Shown here in pieces: positions 16,211-26,645 of a stretch of DNA of 64,000 bases. The stretch spans positions 1 to 64,000 of the forward strand of contig JAGPUQ010000001.1 in assembly GCA_018069525.1 (NCBI GenBank), in the 5' to 3' direction. Numbering within the stretch: the stretch's first letter is position 1; each line of letters begins with the position of its first letter. The DNA is from Porticoccaceae bacterium. GTDB taxonomy: Bacteria; Pseudomonadota; Gammaproteobacteria; Pseudomonadales; Porticoccaceae. The notes under the pieces were generated by a model. The model did no database searches. It worked only from the letters and a program-made list of their open reading frames with translations, and had not been told where the DNA came from. A program made the position numbers and the translations under genes.

Positions 16211-17170
16211 TTAATATATCGCCGACACTTTAAAACCCTGACCACGCAACAGTGCCAACAAACCTTGCTCGCCAGGTAAATGCAAGGCACCAACGGCAAC
16301 CAGGGCATTACCTTCCGCCAGCCTCGGCTGCATGCGCTGCAACATACCCAGATTGCGTAGATCAACTAAAGCGTACATCAGCGGCTCGACAAAATCCGGC
16401 GGCGCCATGATCATCGACTCTTCGTTAATCATCATCAACAGACCGAGGTCACTTGCCAGGTAGGCATCAAGCACCTCCTCATAGAGCGTATCGCGCACGG
16501 ACAAACTGTCGATCGTTAGCTGTAAGAAAGTAATTTGATGTGCCGGCGTCAAATTTTCAAACACGCCAATCTGTTCTTCAATGGTTTCCAGGGCATGAAA
16601 AGCTTTACCGTTGGCATGGGCAAACTGATAAATCAACACGTCCATCGCCTGACTGGCATTGTGGTTGGCCGGCAAGCTAATTGCCAACGCCGCCGCCCAG
16701 GGTTTAAACATTTGCACCATCTCAGCCGGCACTTGCAAGGTATTCATCTCGACCATTAGTTTTTCAAAATAAGCCTGCCCCAATTGGTCTTCCAAACGCC
16801 CTCCAGGCACCATCATCATGCCTGCCATGCGCATTTGATTAGCGGGGTCTAAATCAATTTCCAGACTGATACTGTCGACACTGCCCAGGACTTGATTTAA
16901 TTCCTGTTTGAAATTGGTAATTCTTGGGTCACTAACGTGGGCAGTACCCAGCAGAAAGCTCGGCGCGACGCCGGCTTTTTCAATACGCCACAAGATGCCT
17001 GTTTCATTCCCAGTCTCTTGATTCGCTGCAACTTGATTCGCTGCAACTTCATTTGCGATAGCTTCACTTGCAACAGAAGGACTCGCCACCGTTTGGCTGA
17101 GGCCGAAAATAACGCTAACAAGCAAACTTAATCTGATCGCGTAAGCGACAAGCATACGAATTAACATCAT
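16211..17170 (-). CDS. TraB/GumN family protein
   Basis: 319 aa exported protein. A signal-like N-terminus is followed by a low-complexity stretch of AANQ/NE repeats from a short DNA duplication (about 17020-17065). The TraB/GumN domain shows the two conserved end motifs GTAHVSDPRI and GALHLPGEQGLL, with central QLTIDSL. The family resembles Tiki-type metalloproteases; the substrate in bacteria is unknown. It converges on the pterin gene. Confidence 0.88.
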   Translation of the reverse strand: MMLIRMLVAYAIRLSLLVSVIFGLSQTVASPSVASEAIANEVAANQVAANQETGNETGILWRIEKAGVAPSFLLGTAHVSDPRITNFKQELNQVLGSVDSISLEIDLDPANQMRMAGMMMVPGGRLEDQLGQAYFEKLMVEMNTLQVPAEMVQMFKPWAAALAISLPANHNASQAMDVLIYQFAHANGKAFHALETIEEQIGVFENLTPAHQITFLQLTIDSLSVRDTLYEEVLDAYLASDLGLLMMINEESMIMAPPDFVEPLMYALVDLRNLGMLQRMQPRLAEGNALVAVGALHLPGEQGLLALLRGQGFKVSAIY

Positions 17171-17357
17171 CAGGCTTACTCTCTAGTAGATAGGGTTTTA
17201 TACCGCTGTGTTCGAATCATAATGGACACCTTTAGGTAAAACCACCCGACATCGTCGTCAGGAAAGGTCCGCCGCTGCCACAGCACTTTACGCTCCGTAA
17301 AATTGACCCTGCCGCCCTCCCCGTGTACAAAGACCAGCTAACTTAAAGGAAACATCT

Positions 17358-18308
17358 ATGAGCGCTGGAAAACGAATTCCCGGTACGCCCGATCCCATGC
17401 ATTACTGGGACGGCGCCGGAGGTATCAAAATTGCCGGAGATTCCTGGGGAAACCCCGAGGGGCCACTGATTTTACTTCAGCATGGCGGCGGTCAAACCCG
17501 ACACGCCTGGAAGACCGCTGGAGAAGCACTGGGCGCAGCCGGTTATCACGCCGTTGCCTTCGATGCCCGTGGTCACGGCGACTCCGACTGGTCGTCCGAA
17601 GGTATTTACGGACAAGACATTATGGTCGAAGACCTTATCTGTGTAATTGCAGCTCTTGGTGGCAAGCGTCCGGTATTGGTTGGGGCGTCAATGGGCGGCG
17701 GTGTTAGCCTGGTCGCCCTGGGTGAAGATCACGTCGATGCCACCGCACTGGTGATGGTCGATATCGCTCCCCAAATCGAACCCGAAGGTGTCAAAAAAAT
17801 TACCGGCTTTATGGGCCTGAAGCCCGAAGGCTTTGATTCCCTTGAGGAAGTCGCCGAAGCCATCGGTAGCTATCAACCCCACCGCAAACCACCAAAAAAT
17901 TTAGGTGGCCTGGTCAAAAATTTACGCCTGGCCGACAACGGCAAGTACCGCTGGCACTGGGATCCTCAATTTTTAACCATGCCTCGCAACCTCGGCGCTC
18001 GCACGGAACGCCTTGAAGCCTGTTCCCGCGCACTCAAGCTCCCGACCTTATTAGTGCGCGGCGGGCTTTCAGATGTACTCAGCGAAGCGGGCGCTCAGGC
18101 TTTTTTGGGCATGTGCCCCCAAAGCGAATACGTCAATGTCACCGACGCGGGTCATATGGTCGCGGGCGATCGCAACGATGTTTTTTCAAGCGCTGTCATT
18201 GAATTTTTATCTCGCACTGTGCCTGTCGGTGGCGAACCCCTGCAGCCCGCTCATACGGTTCACCCTCACCACGAGGGGCCTCCCGGCGATGTTAATGATA
18301 TTCCCTGA
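17358..18308 (+). CDS. alpha/beta hydrolase
   Basis: 316 aa cytoplasmic alpha/beta hydrolase. Seen: the oxyanion segment LQHGGGQTRHAW, FDARGHGDSDW, nucleophile elbow GASMGGG with Ser at about 114, the acid in VRGGLSDVLS, and His in DAGHMVAGD. AAAGGAAAC stands before the ATG. The family covers esterases, haloperoxidase-like and dienelactone-type enzymes; the substrate cannot be told. It is monocistronic, ended by a strong bidirectional terminator shared with the convergent thiolase gene. Confidence 0.88.
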   Translation: MSAGKRIPGTPDPMHYWDGAGGIKIAGDSWGNPEGPLILLQHGGGQTRHAWKTAGEALGAAGYHAVAFDARGHGDSDWSSEGIYGQDIMVEDLICVIAALGGKRPVLVGASMGGGVSLVALGEDHVDATALVMVDIAPQIEPEGVKKITGFMGLKPEGFDSLEEVAEAIGSYQPHRKPPKNLGGLVKNLRLADNGKYRWHWDPQFLTMPRNLGARTERLEACSRALKLPTLLVRGGLSDVLSEAGAQAFLGMCPQSEYVNVTDAGHMVAGDRNDVFSSAVIEFLSRTVPVGGEPLQPAHTVHPHHEGPPGDVNDIP

Positions 18309-18367
18309 TCTGTAATGCGTAATCTGTCATTCCTGATCTGTAAGCTGTAATTCATAACAGGCGGACA

Positions 18368-18403
18368 TAAAAAAACCCGGCAAAATTTTACCGGGTTTTT
18401 TTA
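18368..18403. terminator. bidirectional intrinsic terminator
   Basis: An A-run, CCCGG, a short loop with AAAATTTT, CCGGG and a T-run: a symmetric hairpin between convergent genes, able to work in both directions. Confidence 0.9.
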
Positions 18404-18425
18404 TGCACTAAATTCGCCAGTGCGA

Positions 18426-19604
18426 TTAACTATCCAGACGCTCAATAATGGTTGCATTAGCCGTACCGCCACCCTCACAAATTGCCAGTAAACCGTAACG
18501 TCCCTTGCGACGTTCCAGCTCGTTAAGCAGCGTAGTCATCAGCTTGGCACCGGTACAACCCAAGGGGTGACCATTGGCCTGCGCGCCGCCGTTGACGTTG
18601 AGTTTATTCAAATCCGCGCCCATAGCTTTGGCCCAGGCTAGCGGCACCGAACCAAAGGCTTCATTGATTTCGTAGAGATCAATATCGTCGATGGTCAAAC
18701 CAACTTTCTCCAGGGCTTTCTTGGTTGCGGGAATCGGGCCTTCCAGCATAATCACCGGATCGGAACCCACTACCGCCAGGGAGTGAAAACGTGCGCGCGG
18801 CTTTAAGTTGTATTTTTTAAGGGCCGCTTCATTGGCGACCATAACGGCCGCAGCGCCATCGCTAATCTGGCTGGCAGAGCCCGCAGTAATCAGCCCACCG
18901 GGAGACAGGGGTTCCAGCTCGGCCAGCGCTTCTAAACTGGCATTGGGGCGAATGCCTTCATCTTCATCGTGGAAGTAGGGAGTACCATCTTCCATACGCA
19001 ACTCAATGGGCATAATTTCTTCGCGGAAACGACCAGACTCGGTGGCTTCATTGGCTTTCATATGACTCTGATAACCGAACTCATCGAGTTCCTTACGAGT
19101 CAAACCGTACTTCTCGGCGAGCAACTCTGCGCCCATAAACTGGCTGAATTCAATACCGGGATAGCGTTCCTCTAAACGTTTACTTTTCGGATTACCGCGA
19201 CCCTTGTCCAGACCATCACCGATATTGGAGAACATCGGCACCCGGCTCATCGACTCAACACCGCCGGCAATGACCAAATCCTGAGTGCCAGACATCACCG
19301 CCTGGGCCGCAAAGTGAATCGCCTGCTGAGCCGAACCACATTGGCGATCAACCGAAACACCGGGCACAGACTCGCCCAGCTTTGAGGCCAGCGCCACGTT
19401 GCGCGCCACATTACCCGCTTGTTCGCTGTTTTGGGATACACAGCCAAAAATCAGATCATCGACTTGCTCGGGATAAATCCCAACCTGATCGACCAGACCA
19501 TCGACCAGGGCCGCGCCTAGATCAACCGGGTGGGTTTTGCTCAAACGACCGCGGTTGCGGCCCGTAGCGGTGCGCAGTGCGCCAACAATATATGCTTCGG
19601 CCAT
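18426..19604 (-). CDS. acetyl-CoA C-acyltransferase (thiolase II/FadA-like)
   Basis: 392 aa thiolase. The acyl-accepting Cys89 lies in DRQCGSAQQA, the His of NGHPLGCTGA is near 348 and the second Cys is in ICEGGGTAN, so the active site is complete. It would catalyse thiolytic cleavage of 3-ketoacyl-CoA or the reverse condensation. It stands alone between a terminator and the CPXCG gene rather than beside a FadB partner. Together with the acyl-CoA synthetases in this window it points to fatty-acid use. Confidence 0.92.
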   Translation of the reverse strand: MAEAYIVGALRTATGRNRGRLSKTHPVDLGAALVDGLVDQVGIYPEQVDDLIFGCVSQNSEQAGNVARNVALASKLGESVPGVSVDRQCGSAQQAIHFAAQAVMSGTQDLVIAGGVESMSRVPMFSNIGDGLDKGRGNPKSKRLEERYPGIEFSQFMGAELLAEKYGLTRKELDEFGYQSHMKANEATESGRFREEIMPIELRMEDGTPYFHDEDEGIRPNASLEALAELEPLSPGGLITAGSASQISDGAAAVMVANEAALKKYNLKPRARFHSLAVVGSDPVIMLEGPIPATKKALEKVGLTIDDIDLYEINEAFGSVPLAWAKAMGADLNKLNVNGGAQANGHPLGCTGAKLMTTLLNELERRKGRYGLLAICEGGGTANATIIERLDS

Positions 19605-19802
19605 AGTTGTATCCTCGTGTAGAATCGTAGGGAAAGTTGTAGGGTTTAATACCCTTCGAATTGAATAATTGGTGCGCTATTAAATCGGAAAGTACTCTGG
19701 CAATCAATTAACTCAATACTTTGCTCGTTGGCCCCCTATATTGCAACTCAAAGGTGGCGACTCCTAGCCAGGCCCTTATGCGGCAACTCAAGAGTAAGTC
19801 CC

Positions 19803-19994
19803 ATGAATTTTCTAGAGACCATCAAAACCACCTGTCCCTGCTGCGGCGAGACTATCGAATTACTGGTGGATTCCTCGATCGAACAACAGACTTATATAGA
19901 AGATTGTTTTGTGTGCTGTAGACCCATTACCGTCGATGTACACACTGGAGCGGACGGCAGCCCCAGCGTTCAGGTGTTTGCTGAAAACGATTAG
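19803..19994 (+). CDS. CPXCG motif cysteine-rich protein
   Basis: 63 aa. It has CPCCGE near the N-terminus and CFVCCRPI later, giving two Cys pairs likely to bind zinc, then an acidic tail. This matches the CPXCG family of small proteins, whose function is unknown. The ATG at 19803 gives the family length. Confidence 0.88.
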   Translation: MNFLETIKTTCPCCGETIELLVDSSIEQQTYIEDCFVCCRPITVDVHTGADGSPSVQVFAEND

Positions 19995-20165
19995 ACCCCA
20001 AATCTAAGAGCCAGAGGGCTAATTAAAGGCTCCCTTAGAGCTGAATTCGGCCACCATTCGCCTTTATCTTAGTTGCAATACAGGCCAAATGTAACTAGTT
20101 ATCATTTGTGTTTAGGGTTTAAAGCGTTACAATTCATTCCCCTGAACAAAATCACCTATCTAGCA

Positions 20166-21212
20166 ATGAATCACTCCGTACTCCTGCGCCCCCGATTTCG
20201 CTTTGCCGCCTTGCTTATAAGTCTCTTTGCTGGACTAACAAGCGCTGGCTGCTCTGTATTACCCAGCGCTGAAAACACCGCTATGGAAGATCAAGCCCAG
20301 GGGCAGTTGAGAGAGTATTGGATTGCCGCCGAAAAAGTGATCTGGGATTACGCCCCCACCGGCAAGAATTTGATTCGCCCGGAGATGGGCCTTGGGGTTT
20401 GGGGTGAGACTCGCAAGTACACCAAATACCGTTACTTTGCCTATACCGACGCCACTTATAGTAAAAAAGTCCCTCAGCCGGAATGGATGGGCATCCTCGG
20501 TCCCCAGTTAGTAGGAGAAGTTGGCGATACCTTAAAGGTTCACTTCAAAAACCTCAGTGACCGCCCCCTTTCCATGCACCCCCACGGCCTACTTTACGAT
20601 GAAGATAACGACGGTGCCGATCGACGCGGTGCTGGCGCTATTGTGCCGCCGGGTAAAAGCTTTACCTACCACTGGGAACTAGATGAAGGCGCTGGCCCCG
20701 GCCCCGCCGATGCCTCCTCCATCGTGTGGGCCTACCACTCCCACGTTAATGCCGTAGAAGAAATCTACCTCGGCTTGGTCGGTACGATTACCGTCACGCG
20801 CAAAGGCATGGCCATCTCCCCGCAAGACCCCCGCCCCAAGGATGTAGATCACAGCTTCACGACACTTTACATGGTGTTTGATGAGGAAGACGGGGAAGAA
20901 AGTGGCCTGAAGCACACCATGAACGGCTATATTTTCGGCAACCTGCAAGGGCTTGAGGCCGATGAAGGGGACACCGTGCGCTGGCATTTAGTCGGCATGG
21001 GTTCAGAGATAGATTTACACACCGCCCACTGGCACGGCGAAACCGTGCTCAATGGTGGTCGCCGCACCGATGTTATCAACTTGATGCCCGCCACGATGAC
21101 CTCGGTCACCATGCTGGCCGACAACCCCGGCACCTGGTTGTATCACTGTCACGTGACCGATCATATTACCGCCGGGATGATTACCCGCTGGACAGTAAAT
21201 AAAAAGCCGTAA
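20166..21212 (+). CDS. two-domain multicopper oxidase lipoprotein
   Basis: 348 aa from the ATG at 20166, which places a lipoprotein signal (LTSAGC, Cys about 27) at the N-terminus. Two cupredoxin domains carry the copper ligands: HPHG and HSH in domain 1, HTAHWHG and YHCHVTDHITAGM in domain 2. The type 1 site (His, Cys, His, Met) is only in domain 2, as in trimeric two-domain laccases; the sequence also resembles ceruloplasmin-like oxidases. Likely envelope-attached oxidation of metal ions or phenolics. Upstream bases to 20073 are open but not signal-like. Confidence 0.9.
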   Translation: MNHSVLLRPRFRFAALLISLFAGLTSAGCSVLPSAENTAMEDQAQGQLREYWIAAEKVIWDYAPTGKNLIRPEMGLGVWGETRKYTKYRYFAYTDATYSKKVPQPEWMGILGPQLVGEVGDTLKVHFKNLSDRPLSMHPHGLLYDEDNDGADRRGAGAIVPPGKSFTYHWELDEGAGPGPADASSIVWAYHSHVNAVEEIYLGLVGTITVTRKGMAISPQDPRPKDVDHSFTTLYMVFDEEDGEESGLKHTMNGYIFGNLQGLEADEGDTVRWHLVGMGSEIDLHTAHWHGETVLNGGRRTDVINLMPATMTSVTMLADNPGTWLYHCHVTDHITAGMITRWTVNKKP

Positions 21213-21412
21213 TCACAACTTTTTAGATCGCCTTACAACTTCTCCAATATGAGACCCACGCCTCGTTTTGCTTGCGAAGTCCTTGCATTCCACCGACACC
21301 CACTTAGAATCGATCGCCTAGTTAATACAATAGCTCCTCGCGCCCAGCAAGCTGACACGGATAGCAAGCTGATACAGAGTCGAGCCTAATTATAATTATG
21401 TTTTGAGACGCT

Positions 21413-23743
21413 ATGCGGTTCCAAACCAAGCTACAAATATTCTTCGTCGCGCTTTTTATTGCCGTACAGGCCATAACGATCACGGCGGTGCATCGCACCG
21501 CTACCAATCAGTTCAAACAACAAAGCCACCAGGACTTGCAGGTGGCCCGCGTTCGTTTTCAGGAATCTATAAAACAGCAACATGATGAACTGACCGATAA
21601 GGCAAGCACCTTATTAAGAAATCGGAATTTCACCAGGGCTATTATTTCTGGCAATCAAAACATCATTAAACGTGCTCTAAAAAAGCTCGAGAACGAAATA
21701 CAATCCGATCGATTATTAGTTATTGGCAGCAATAAGCGGACTTCCTTCGACAGCAACGACACCCTTAAAAAAGGTCAACGTTTTTTCGACCCCGAACTCC
21801 TTAAGCAGGCAAACAACTCAGGCTTTTCCAGCGGTTTTATACTGGAAGAAAAAAACATCCAGCAAGTTTCTTTTGTTCCGGTTCAGCTGACCGATCTCGT
21901 TATATGGATAGGTTTGGCTAGAGAGCTTACCATTGAAAGCCTGGAGGACATCCAGAAAAAAATCGCACTACCCGTCCACCTTACCCTGCTTAGCCAAACT
22001 GAAAACCAGCCGAGCAAAATCTATTTGTCAACGGACAAAAGCCACCCTTTGGATTTAATCTCAAATCAATTTAATGACGACGACATAGTAGTCATCACCG
22101 ATAAAATTTCTGACCTCCCCAATAATATTGCTATTTTTTCTACTATCCATTTTTCAATTAACGACGCCCTCGCTATCTACCAACCCATGTTCAGGTTTCT
22201 ACTATTGATTGCCGTTATTGGGATAGTTATTGCGTCAGTGGGCAGTTTTTTTGTAGCCAGAACGATAACCACACCGATTCGCTTACTCGACGAAGCCTTA
22301 ACTCGTATCGCAGACGGCAACTACAAGGAAGCCGTAAACCTTCAAGAGCGTAACGAAATTGGACGCTTAGGTGCGGCCTTGAATCAAATGATGGGCGGCT
22401 TGCAAACTCGATCTATCGAAACCGAATATCGACTCACCCATAACCGAGCAACAGGACTCCCAAACCGGGATTTTTTGGAGAAAAAATTAAACGGATGGAT
22501 GGACTCCAAACAGAAACTTTCTATCGTCCTCGTCGACATCGCCCATTTTTCGGAAATCAATAATCTTCTGGGTCACGAAAAAGGTGACAGGCTTATTGTC
22601 GAATTCTCAAAACGGCTAAAATCTCTTATTAAAAACACCGACTTTATCGCCCGATTGACGGGAAAATCCTTTGTCATGGTGCTGCTGGACGCAGAAATTA
22701 CGCATATCAAAAAACTGGTTGAACGTGTCAGTCTCGGCATGGATCAACCTTTCGTCATTGATGAAGAGATCGTCGATACCGAAATTTATATGGGGATCGC
22801 GCATTTTCCTGCCCACGGTAGCGAGAGCAGAACTCTGCTGAGCAAGGCTGAGGCCGCCCTGGATGAGGCTCGCCATAACCCCGAGCGCTACGCCGTCTAT
22901 GACAAGCGTAGCGACCCCTACAAACCTGAATCTTTATCCCTAATGGGTGAGCTACGTCGAGGTCTAAAGAAAGATGAATTATTTTTTGAATATCAAGCAA
23001 AGCTCGATCTCGCTTCCGGGCTTATTGTCGGAGCCGAGGCCTTAGTACGGTGGAATCATCCTAAACGAGGCAAACTGTTTCCGGATGAATTCATCGACCT
23101 CGCCGAACGCAGCGGTAATATCGGTGAGCTTACACTTTGGGGTCTGGCGAAAGCCATGAAGCAAGTAGATGCCTGGCAAGAAAAAAATATAGACGCCATC
23201 ATCGCCGTCAACTTATCCGTCAAAGATATTCAATATCGGCAATTCACCCAACGCGTGCAAGAGCTGCTCGACACACATAAAATCAATCCAGCCCATATTC
23301 AGCTAGAAATTACCGAAACCGAAATGATGGTGAAACCCGAGCTATCACTTAAAATTCTAGAGAAACTCCACGCGATGGGCTTCAAACTTGTTATCGACGA
23401 TTATGGCGTAGGCTATTCGTCGATGGCGTATATTAAAAAGTTGCCCGTTAGCGAAATTAAAATTGACCGTTCTTTTGTCACCGATATTCTGACTACTCCA
23501 GAAGACAATGTTATTGTTAGATCAACCATTGAGATGGTACACAGCTTGGGCCTCAAGATCACCGCGGAAGGAGCAGAGGACGAATTAACGCTCACACATC
23601 TAAAAAATGTCGGCTGCGACTATATTCAGGGCTATTACGTATCTAAACCTCTGGAGAAAACCGCATTTGAGTCATTTTTTCACCATTACAACTGGTCAGA
23701 ATCAAAACAGAAAAACAATCCTAACTCCGAAAATTATGCTTAA
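21413..23743 (+). CDS. membrane sensor with HAMP, degenerate GGDEF and EAL domains
   Basis: 776 aa. Two membrane segments (about 8-28 and 258-282) bracket a periplasmic Cache-like sensor; HAMP follows (about 282-335). The GGDEF-like domain (about 345-500) has TGKSF where GGDEF should be, so no cyclase activity is expected. The EAL domain (about 515-765) is complete: EALVRW, NLS, ITETE, DDYGVGYSS, KIDRSF and AEGAED. It is predicted to hydrolyse cyclic di-GMP, perhaps with the GGDEF remnant as a GTP or dimer site. It stands alone. Confidence 0.9.
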   Translation: MRFQTKLQIFFVALFIAVQAITITAVHRTATNQFKQQSHQDLQVARVRFQESIKQQHDELTDKASTLLRNRNFTRAIISGNQNIIKRALKKLENEIQSDRLLVIGSNKRTSFDSNDTLKKGQRFFDPELLKQANNSGFSSGFILEEKNIQQVSFVPVQLTDLVIWIGLARELTIESLEDIQKKIALPVHLTLLSQTENQPSKIYLSTDKSHPLDLISNQFNDDDIVVITDKISDLPNNIAIFSTIHFSINDALAIYQPMFRFLLLIAVIGIVIASVGSFFVARTITTPIRLLDEALTRIADGNYKEAVNLQERNEIGRLGAALNQMMGGLQTRSIETEYRLTHNRATGLPNRDFLEKKLNGWMDSKQKLSIVLVDIAHFSEINNLLGHEKGDRLIVEFSKRLKSLIKNTDFIARLTGKSFVMVLLDAEITHIKKLVERVSLGMDQPFVIDEEIVDTEIYMGIAHFPAHGSESRTLLSKAEAALDEARHNPERYAVYDKRSDPYKPESLSLMGELRRGLKKDELFFEYQAKLDLASGLIVGAEALVRWNHPKRGKLFPDEFIDLAERSGNIGELTLWGLAKAMKQVDAWQEKNIDAIIAVNLSVKDIQYRQFTQRVQELLDTHKINPAHIQLEITETEMMVKPELSLKILEKLHAMGFKLVIDDYGVGYSSMAYIKKLPVSEIKIDRSFVTDILTTPEDNVIVRSTIEMVHSLGLKITAEGAEDELTLTHLKNVGCDYIQGYYVSKPLEKTAFESFFHHYNWSESKQKNNPNSENYA

Positions 23744-23810
23744 CTTTAACTTTAAATTTAACTCCCACCCAAGCCAAATAGAATCTTATCCGTAATTTTA
23801 TTTAAAAGCC

Positions 23811-25376
23811 CTATTGATAATTTTTCCGCAATTCGTTTTTCATAATTTTTCCGGTACCCGACACCGGTAAAGCTTGCTCGCGGATCTCAACCGAACGCGG
23901 CGATTTATAGACTCCCAGGTGAGTTTTACAGTGCGAGATAACCTGACTTTCTGTACACGCCGAATTTGGTTTCAGTACGACTACCGCGTGTACGGCTTCA
24001 ATCCAGTCCGGGTGGGGAATACCAAACACGGCACACTCCGCCACTTCGTCCATTTGATAAATACAATTTTCCACCTCTATCGACGCCACATTAACACCGC
24101 CGGTAATGACCATGTCCTTGATACGATCAACAATGTAAACAAATCCCTCGGCATCTTTATAGCCCGCATCCCCGGTATGCAACCAGCCATCCTCAATGAT
24201 TTCCGCTGTAGCTTCAGGGTTGCGCCAGTAGCCCTGCATCACCATTGGGCCGCGCACAGCAATCTCCCCGACCTCCCCCGCAGACAGAACCTCGCGCTGT
24301 TCGTTAACGATACGAACATCTGCACCCCAGGTGGCGCGACCGCACGACAACAGGCGTCCCGCATCCGGCCCTTCTAAGACGTGATAACGACTTTCCAGAA
24401 AGGTTGCCGACGGCGATAGCTCAGTCATGCCGTAGGCCTGGGTAAAACTGACATGAGGTAATTTTTTTAGCACTTCGGCCAATGCGGCCTGCGGCATCGA
24501 CGATGCGCCATAGGCGATGCTCCGCAAATACGATAAGTCGTAGGCGTCGAATTTAGCTTCATTCACCAAACGAACGATCATGGTGGGCACCAATAACAAA
24601 CTGGTGACCCGGTAGCGCTCAATCGCCGCCAACACCGAGATAACTTCAAACTTTGGCAGGATAATGTTAGTCGCGCCCGCGCTGATCATAGTAAAAATAC
24701 GCGCGCTGCCAGCGGCGTGAAACAAAGGTGTGGCGTGCAAGTACACAGTACTTTCATCGAGATCTGTATTGAGCATGCCGCCCATGGAATTCCACACCAG
24801 GTTGCGGTGGGAAAGCACTACGCCCTTTGGGGTGCCGGTGGTGCCGCTGGTATAAAAAATACCTGCCATATCCTCGTAACCGCGTAGCTGGTCTTCCAGG
24901 GGATTCGCATTCCCTAGTAAATCTTCGTAGCTAATATTTTTCATAGTCTCGACTTTGCCCTGCTTATTCAATTCTAAAGCCGACGTACTCGAAAAATAAA
25001 TTACCTGTTCAAGCGAACTGGCTTTACCCAGGAAGCCTTCAATGACGGGACGAAACTCTTCGTCTGCAATCAAAAACCGCGTTTGCGAATGATTCAGAAT
25101 ATAAGCCAGTTGATCCGGCGGCAGCTTGTTATTCAAAGGCACAATAGCGCCACCGGCCCAAAGCACGCCGTAATTAAACTCGAAATACTCTGGGCAGTTG
25201 TGCGCCAGCATGGCAACGCGATCGTCGGCCTGTAAACCCAGGTCGCGCAAGCCGCCAGCCAGTTTGGCAACCCGAGTTTCAAACTGCTCCCAGCTTATTT
25301 TTTGTTCGTCAAAAACCAACGCTAATTCATCGCGACGGCGTTCCACGCAACGTCGCAGGCCCTGGGTTAAATGCAT
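23811..25376 (-). CDS. long-chain fatty acid-CoA ligase (AMP-binding)
   Basis: 521 aa. Acyl-adenylate-forming enzyme with the P-loop-like YTSGTTGTPKGV (about 174), QAYGMTE, the hinge TGDAGYKDAEG and VDRIKDMVITGGVN, and the C-terminal lysine motif SGTGKIMK. It is the length of FadD-like or FadK-like enzymes. It would activate a fatty or aromatic acid with CoA. No operon partner is seen. Confidence 0.9.
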   Translation of the reverse strand: MHLTQGLRRCVERRRDELALVFDEQKISWEQFETRVAKLAGGLRDLGLQADDRVAMLAHNCPEYFEFNYGVLWAGGAIVPLNNKLPPDQLAYILNHSQTRFLIADEEFRPVIEGFLGKASSLEQVIYFSSTSALELNKQGKVETMKNISYEDLLGNANPLEDQLRGYEDMAGIFYTSGTTGTPKGVVLSHRNLVWNSMGGMLNTDLDESTVYLHATPLFHAAGSARIFTMISAGATNIILPKFEVISVLAAIERYRVTSLLLVPTMIVRLVNEAKFDAYDLSYLRSIAYGASSMPQAALAEVLKKLPHVSFTQAYGMTELSPSATFLESRYHVLEGPDAGRLLSCGRATWGADVRIVNEQREVLSAGEVGEIAVRGPMVMQGYWRNPEATAEIIEDGWLHTGDAGYKDAEGFVYIVDRIKDMVITGGVNVASIEVENCIYQMDEVAECAVFGIPHPDWIEAVHAVVVLKPNSACTESQVISHCKTHLGVYKSPRSVEIREQALPVSGTGKIMKNELRKNYQ

Positions 25377-25725
25377 GCCTTACTCTCTGTAGGTAATATA
25401 AAATTGGTATCGATAAGGTGCCGATCAAGTGTCTGTAAAGTGCCGACCTTACGTAATGGTATCCGAAATCACTGGCCAGAGAGGACTCTATACATATTAT
25501 TTGACGGGCTAAGCCGCCCATATCTTGTCATCAGCCCCTAGTTTCGCTTCTTGAGCACAAACTCGAACCTACAGTTATTACAACTGCGATTAATATGCGT
25601 TTTTCGATGACTCCACGGAATCTATAAGGATTACCATAGTCGTATGTAGCCATAGCCGTATGTATCATCACGATTAATAGTCATCGCACCAAAAAAATCG
25701 TATCTAACTTAAACACCACCAGCTT
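25377..25725. other. intergenic region, no gene seen
   Basis: About 350 bases between divergent genes. A short near-repeat (CGTATGTAGCCATAGCCGTA region, about 25640-25668) is visible, otherwise nothing definite. It must hold both promoters. Confidence 0.5.
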
Positions 25726-26433
25726 ATGTTTCGAAGAACTATGAAATCGAGCCCTGTTTCCCCTGCCCTTCCCGCCTTTGTCCTCATCGCTATGTTGTTT
25801 GCACCGACGGCGCTTAGCGTGGCCGAAGAATCGGCACCTGTGGTAAAACAGGAATCCGTAGAGCAACCCGCCTCGACAGAGAATTTATCTGAGGCCTCTT
25901 CAGATACATTGCCAGACCCATTGCCGGGTAATACGATATATAAATCAGTCGATGCCAAAGGCCGCGTCACCTACAGTGACGTACCCAATCCCGCTGCTGT
26001 ACAACAGGAACAAGTAAGCCTGCCAAGCTACTCCATACCTACCAACACGGCACTATCACAAGCTCGCCTCAATGACATGGCGGCGACCACCAAACGATTG
26101 CAGGAAGACCGGCGGGCCAGAGAAAATGATCGCCGACGCGATGAAGAACTACAGGCGAGTGCACGCGCCGCACAATATCCCCAGGTAATCGTACAGAATC
26201 GTGTGTATCGCCCGCCCTCGTACCGTGGCCGCCCTGAATATCCACGGGTTTATCCGCCCTACCACTATCCAAGTAACCACGACAGCCGTCACAACCGTTC
26301 CTCAGTGGGCATCAATATCAGCGGTGGCAGTTCGAAATTTCGCTATGGTGTAAGTTTAGGCAATCAGCAGAGCCACCAACGCAGTCGCAGCATCCGAACC
26401 CCTTATCGCAGTAGCGATTGGGAACGTCGCTAA
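25726..26433 (+). CDS. DUF4124 domain-containing exported protein
   Basis: 235 aa. A signal peptide (LIAMLFAPTALSVAEE) precedes a DUF4124 segment at about 70-105 (IYKSVDAKGRVTYSDVPNP), a motif common in gammaproteobacterial periplasmic proteins. A charged helical stretch rich in Arg and Glu follows (about 120-150), then a Pro/Tyr/His/Arg-rich disordered tail. Either the first ATG or the one six codons later could start it. Function unknown. Confidence 0.82.
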   Translation: MFRRTMKSSPVSPALPAFVLIAMLFAPTALSVAEESAPVVKQESVEQPASTENLSEASSDTLPDPLPGNTIYKSVDAKGRVTYSDVPNPAAVQQEQVSLPSYSIPTNTALSQARLNDMAATTKRLQEDRRARENDRRRDEELQASARAAQYPQVIVQNRVYRPPSYRGRPEYPRVYPPYHYPSNHDSRHNRSSVGINISGGSSKFRYGVSLGNQQSHQRSRSIRTPYRSSDWERR

Positions 26434-26560
26434 TTTGTAAGACCCGGCCTTGTATATCCAGCCTTGTAAGACCCAGCTTTCTAATACCTAACCCTGTAAT
26501 ACCGAGACCAGCAACAAAGCGCCTCGTAACACCCACATCCCGCAATACCAATACGCCCTG
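26434..26560. repeat. degenerate short tandem repeats after the DUF4124 gene
   Basis: Variants of a unit like CTTGTAAGACCCAGC and GTAATACC recur about every 15 to 25 bases, with decay away from the stop codon. No ORF uses them. Confidence 0.5.
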
Positions 26561-26645
26561 GACCTACGCCAGCAATAACAAGAGTGCTATTCAGCGTTTA
26601 AGTTAGTCCGCGCCCCTCCACTCTTACCAATTTAGTCGATTACTG

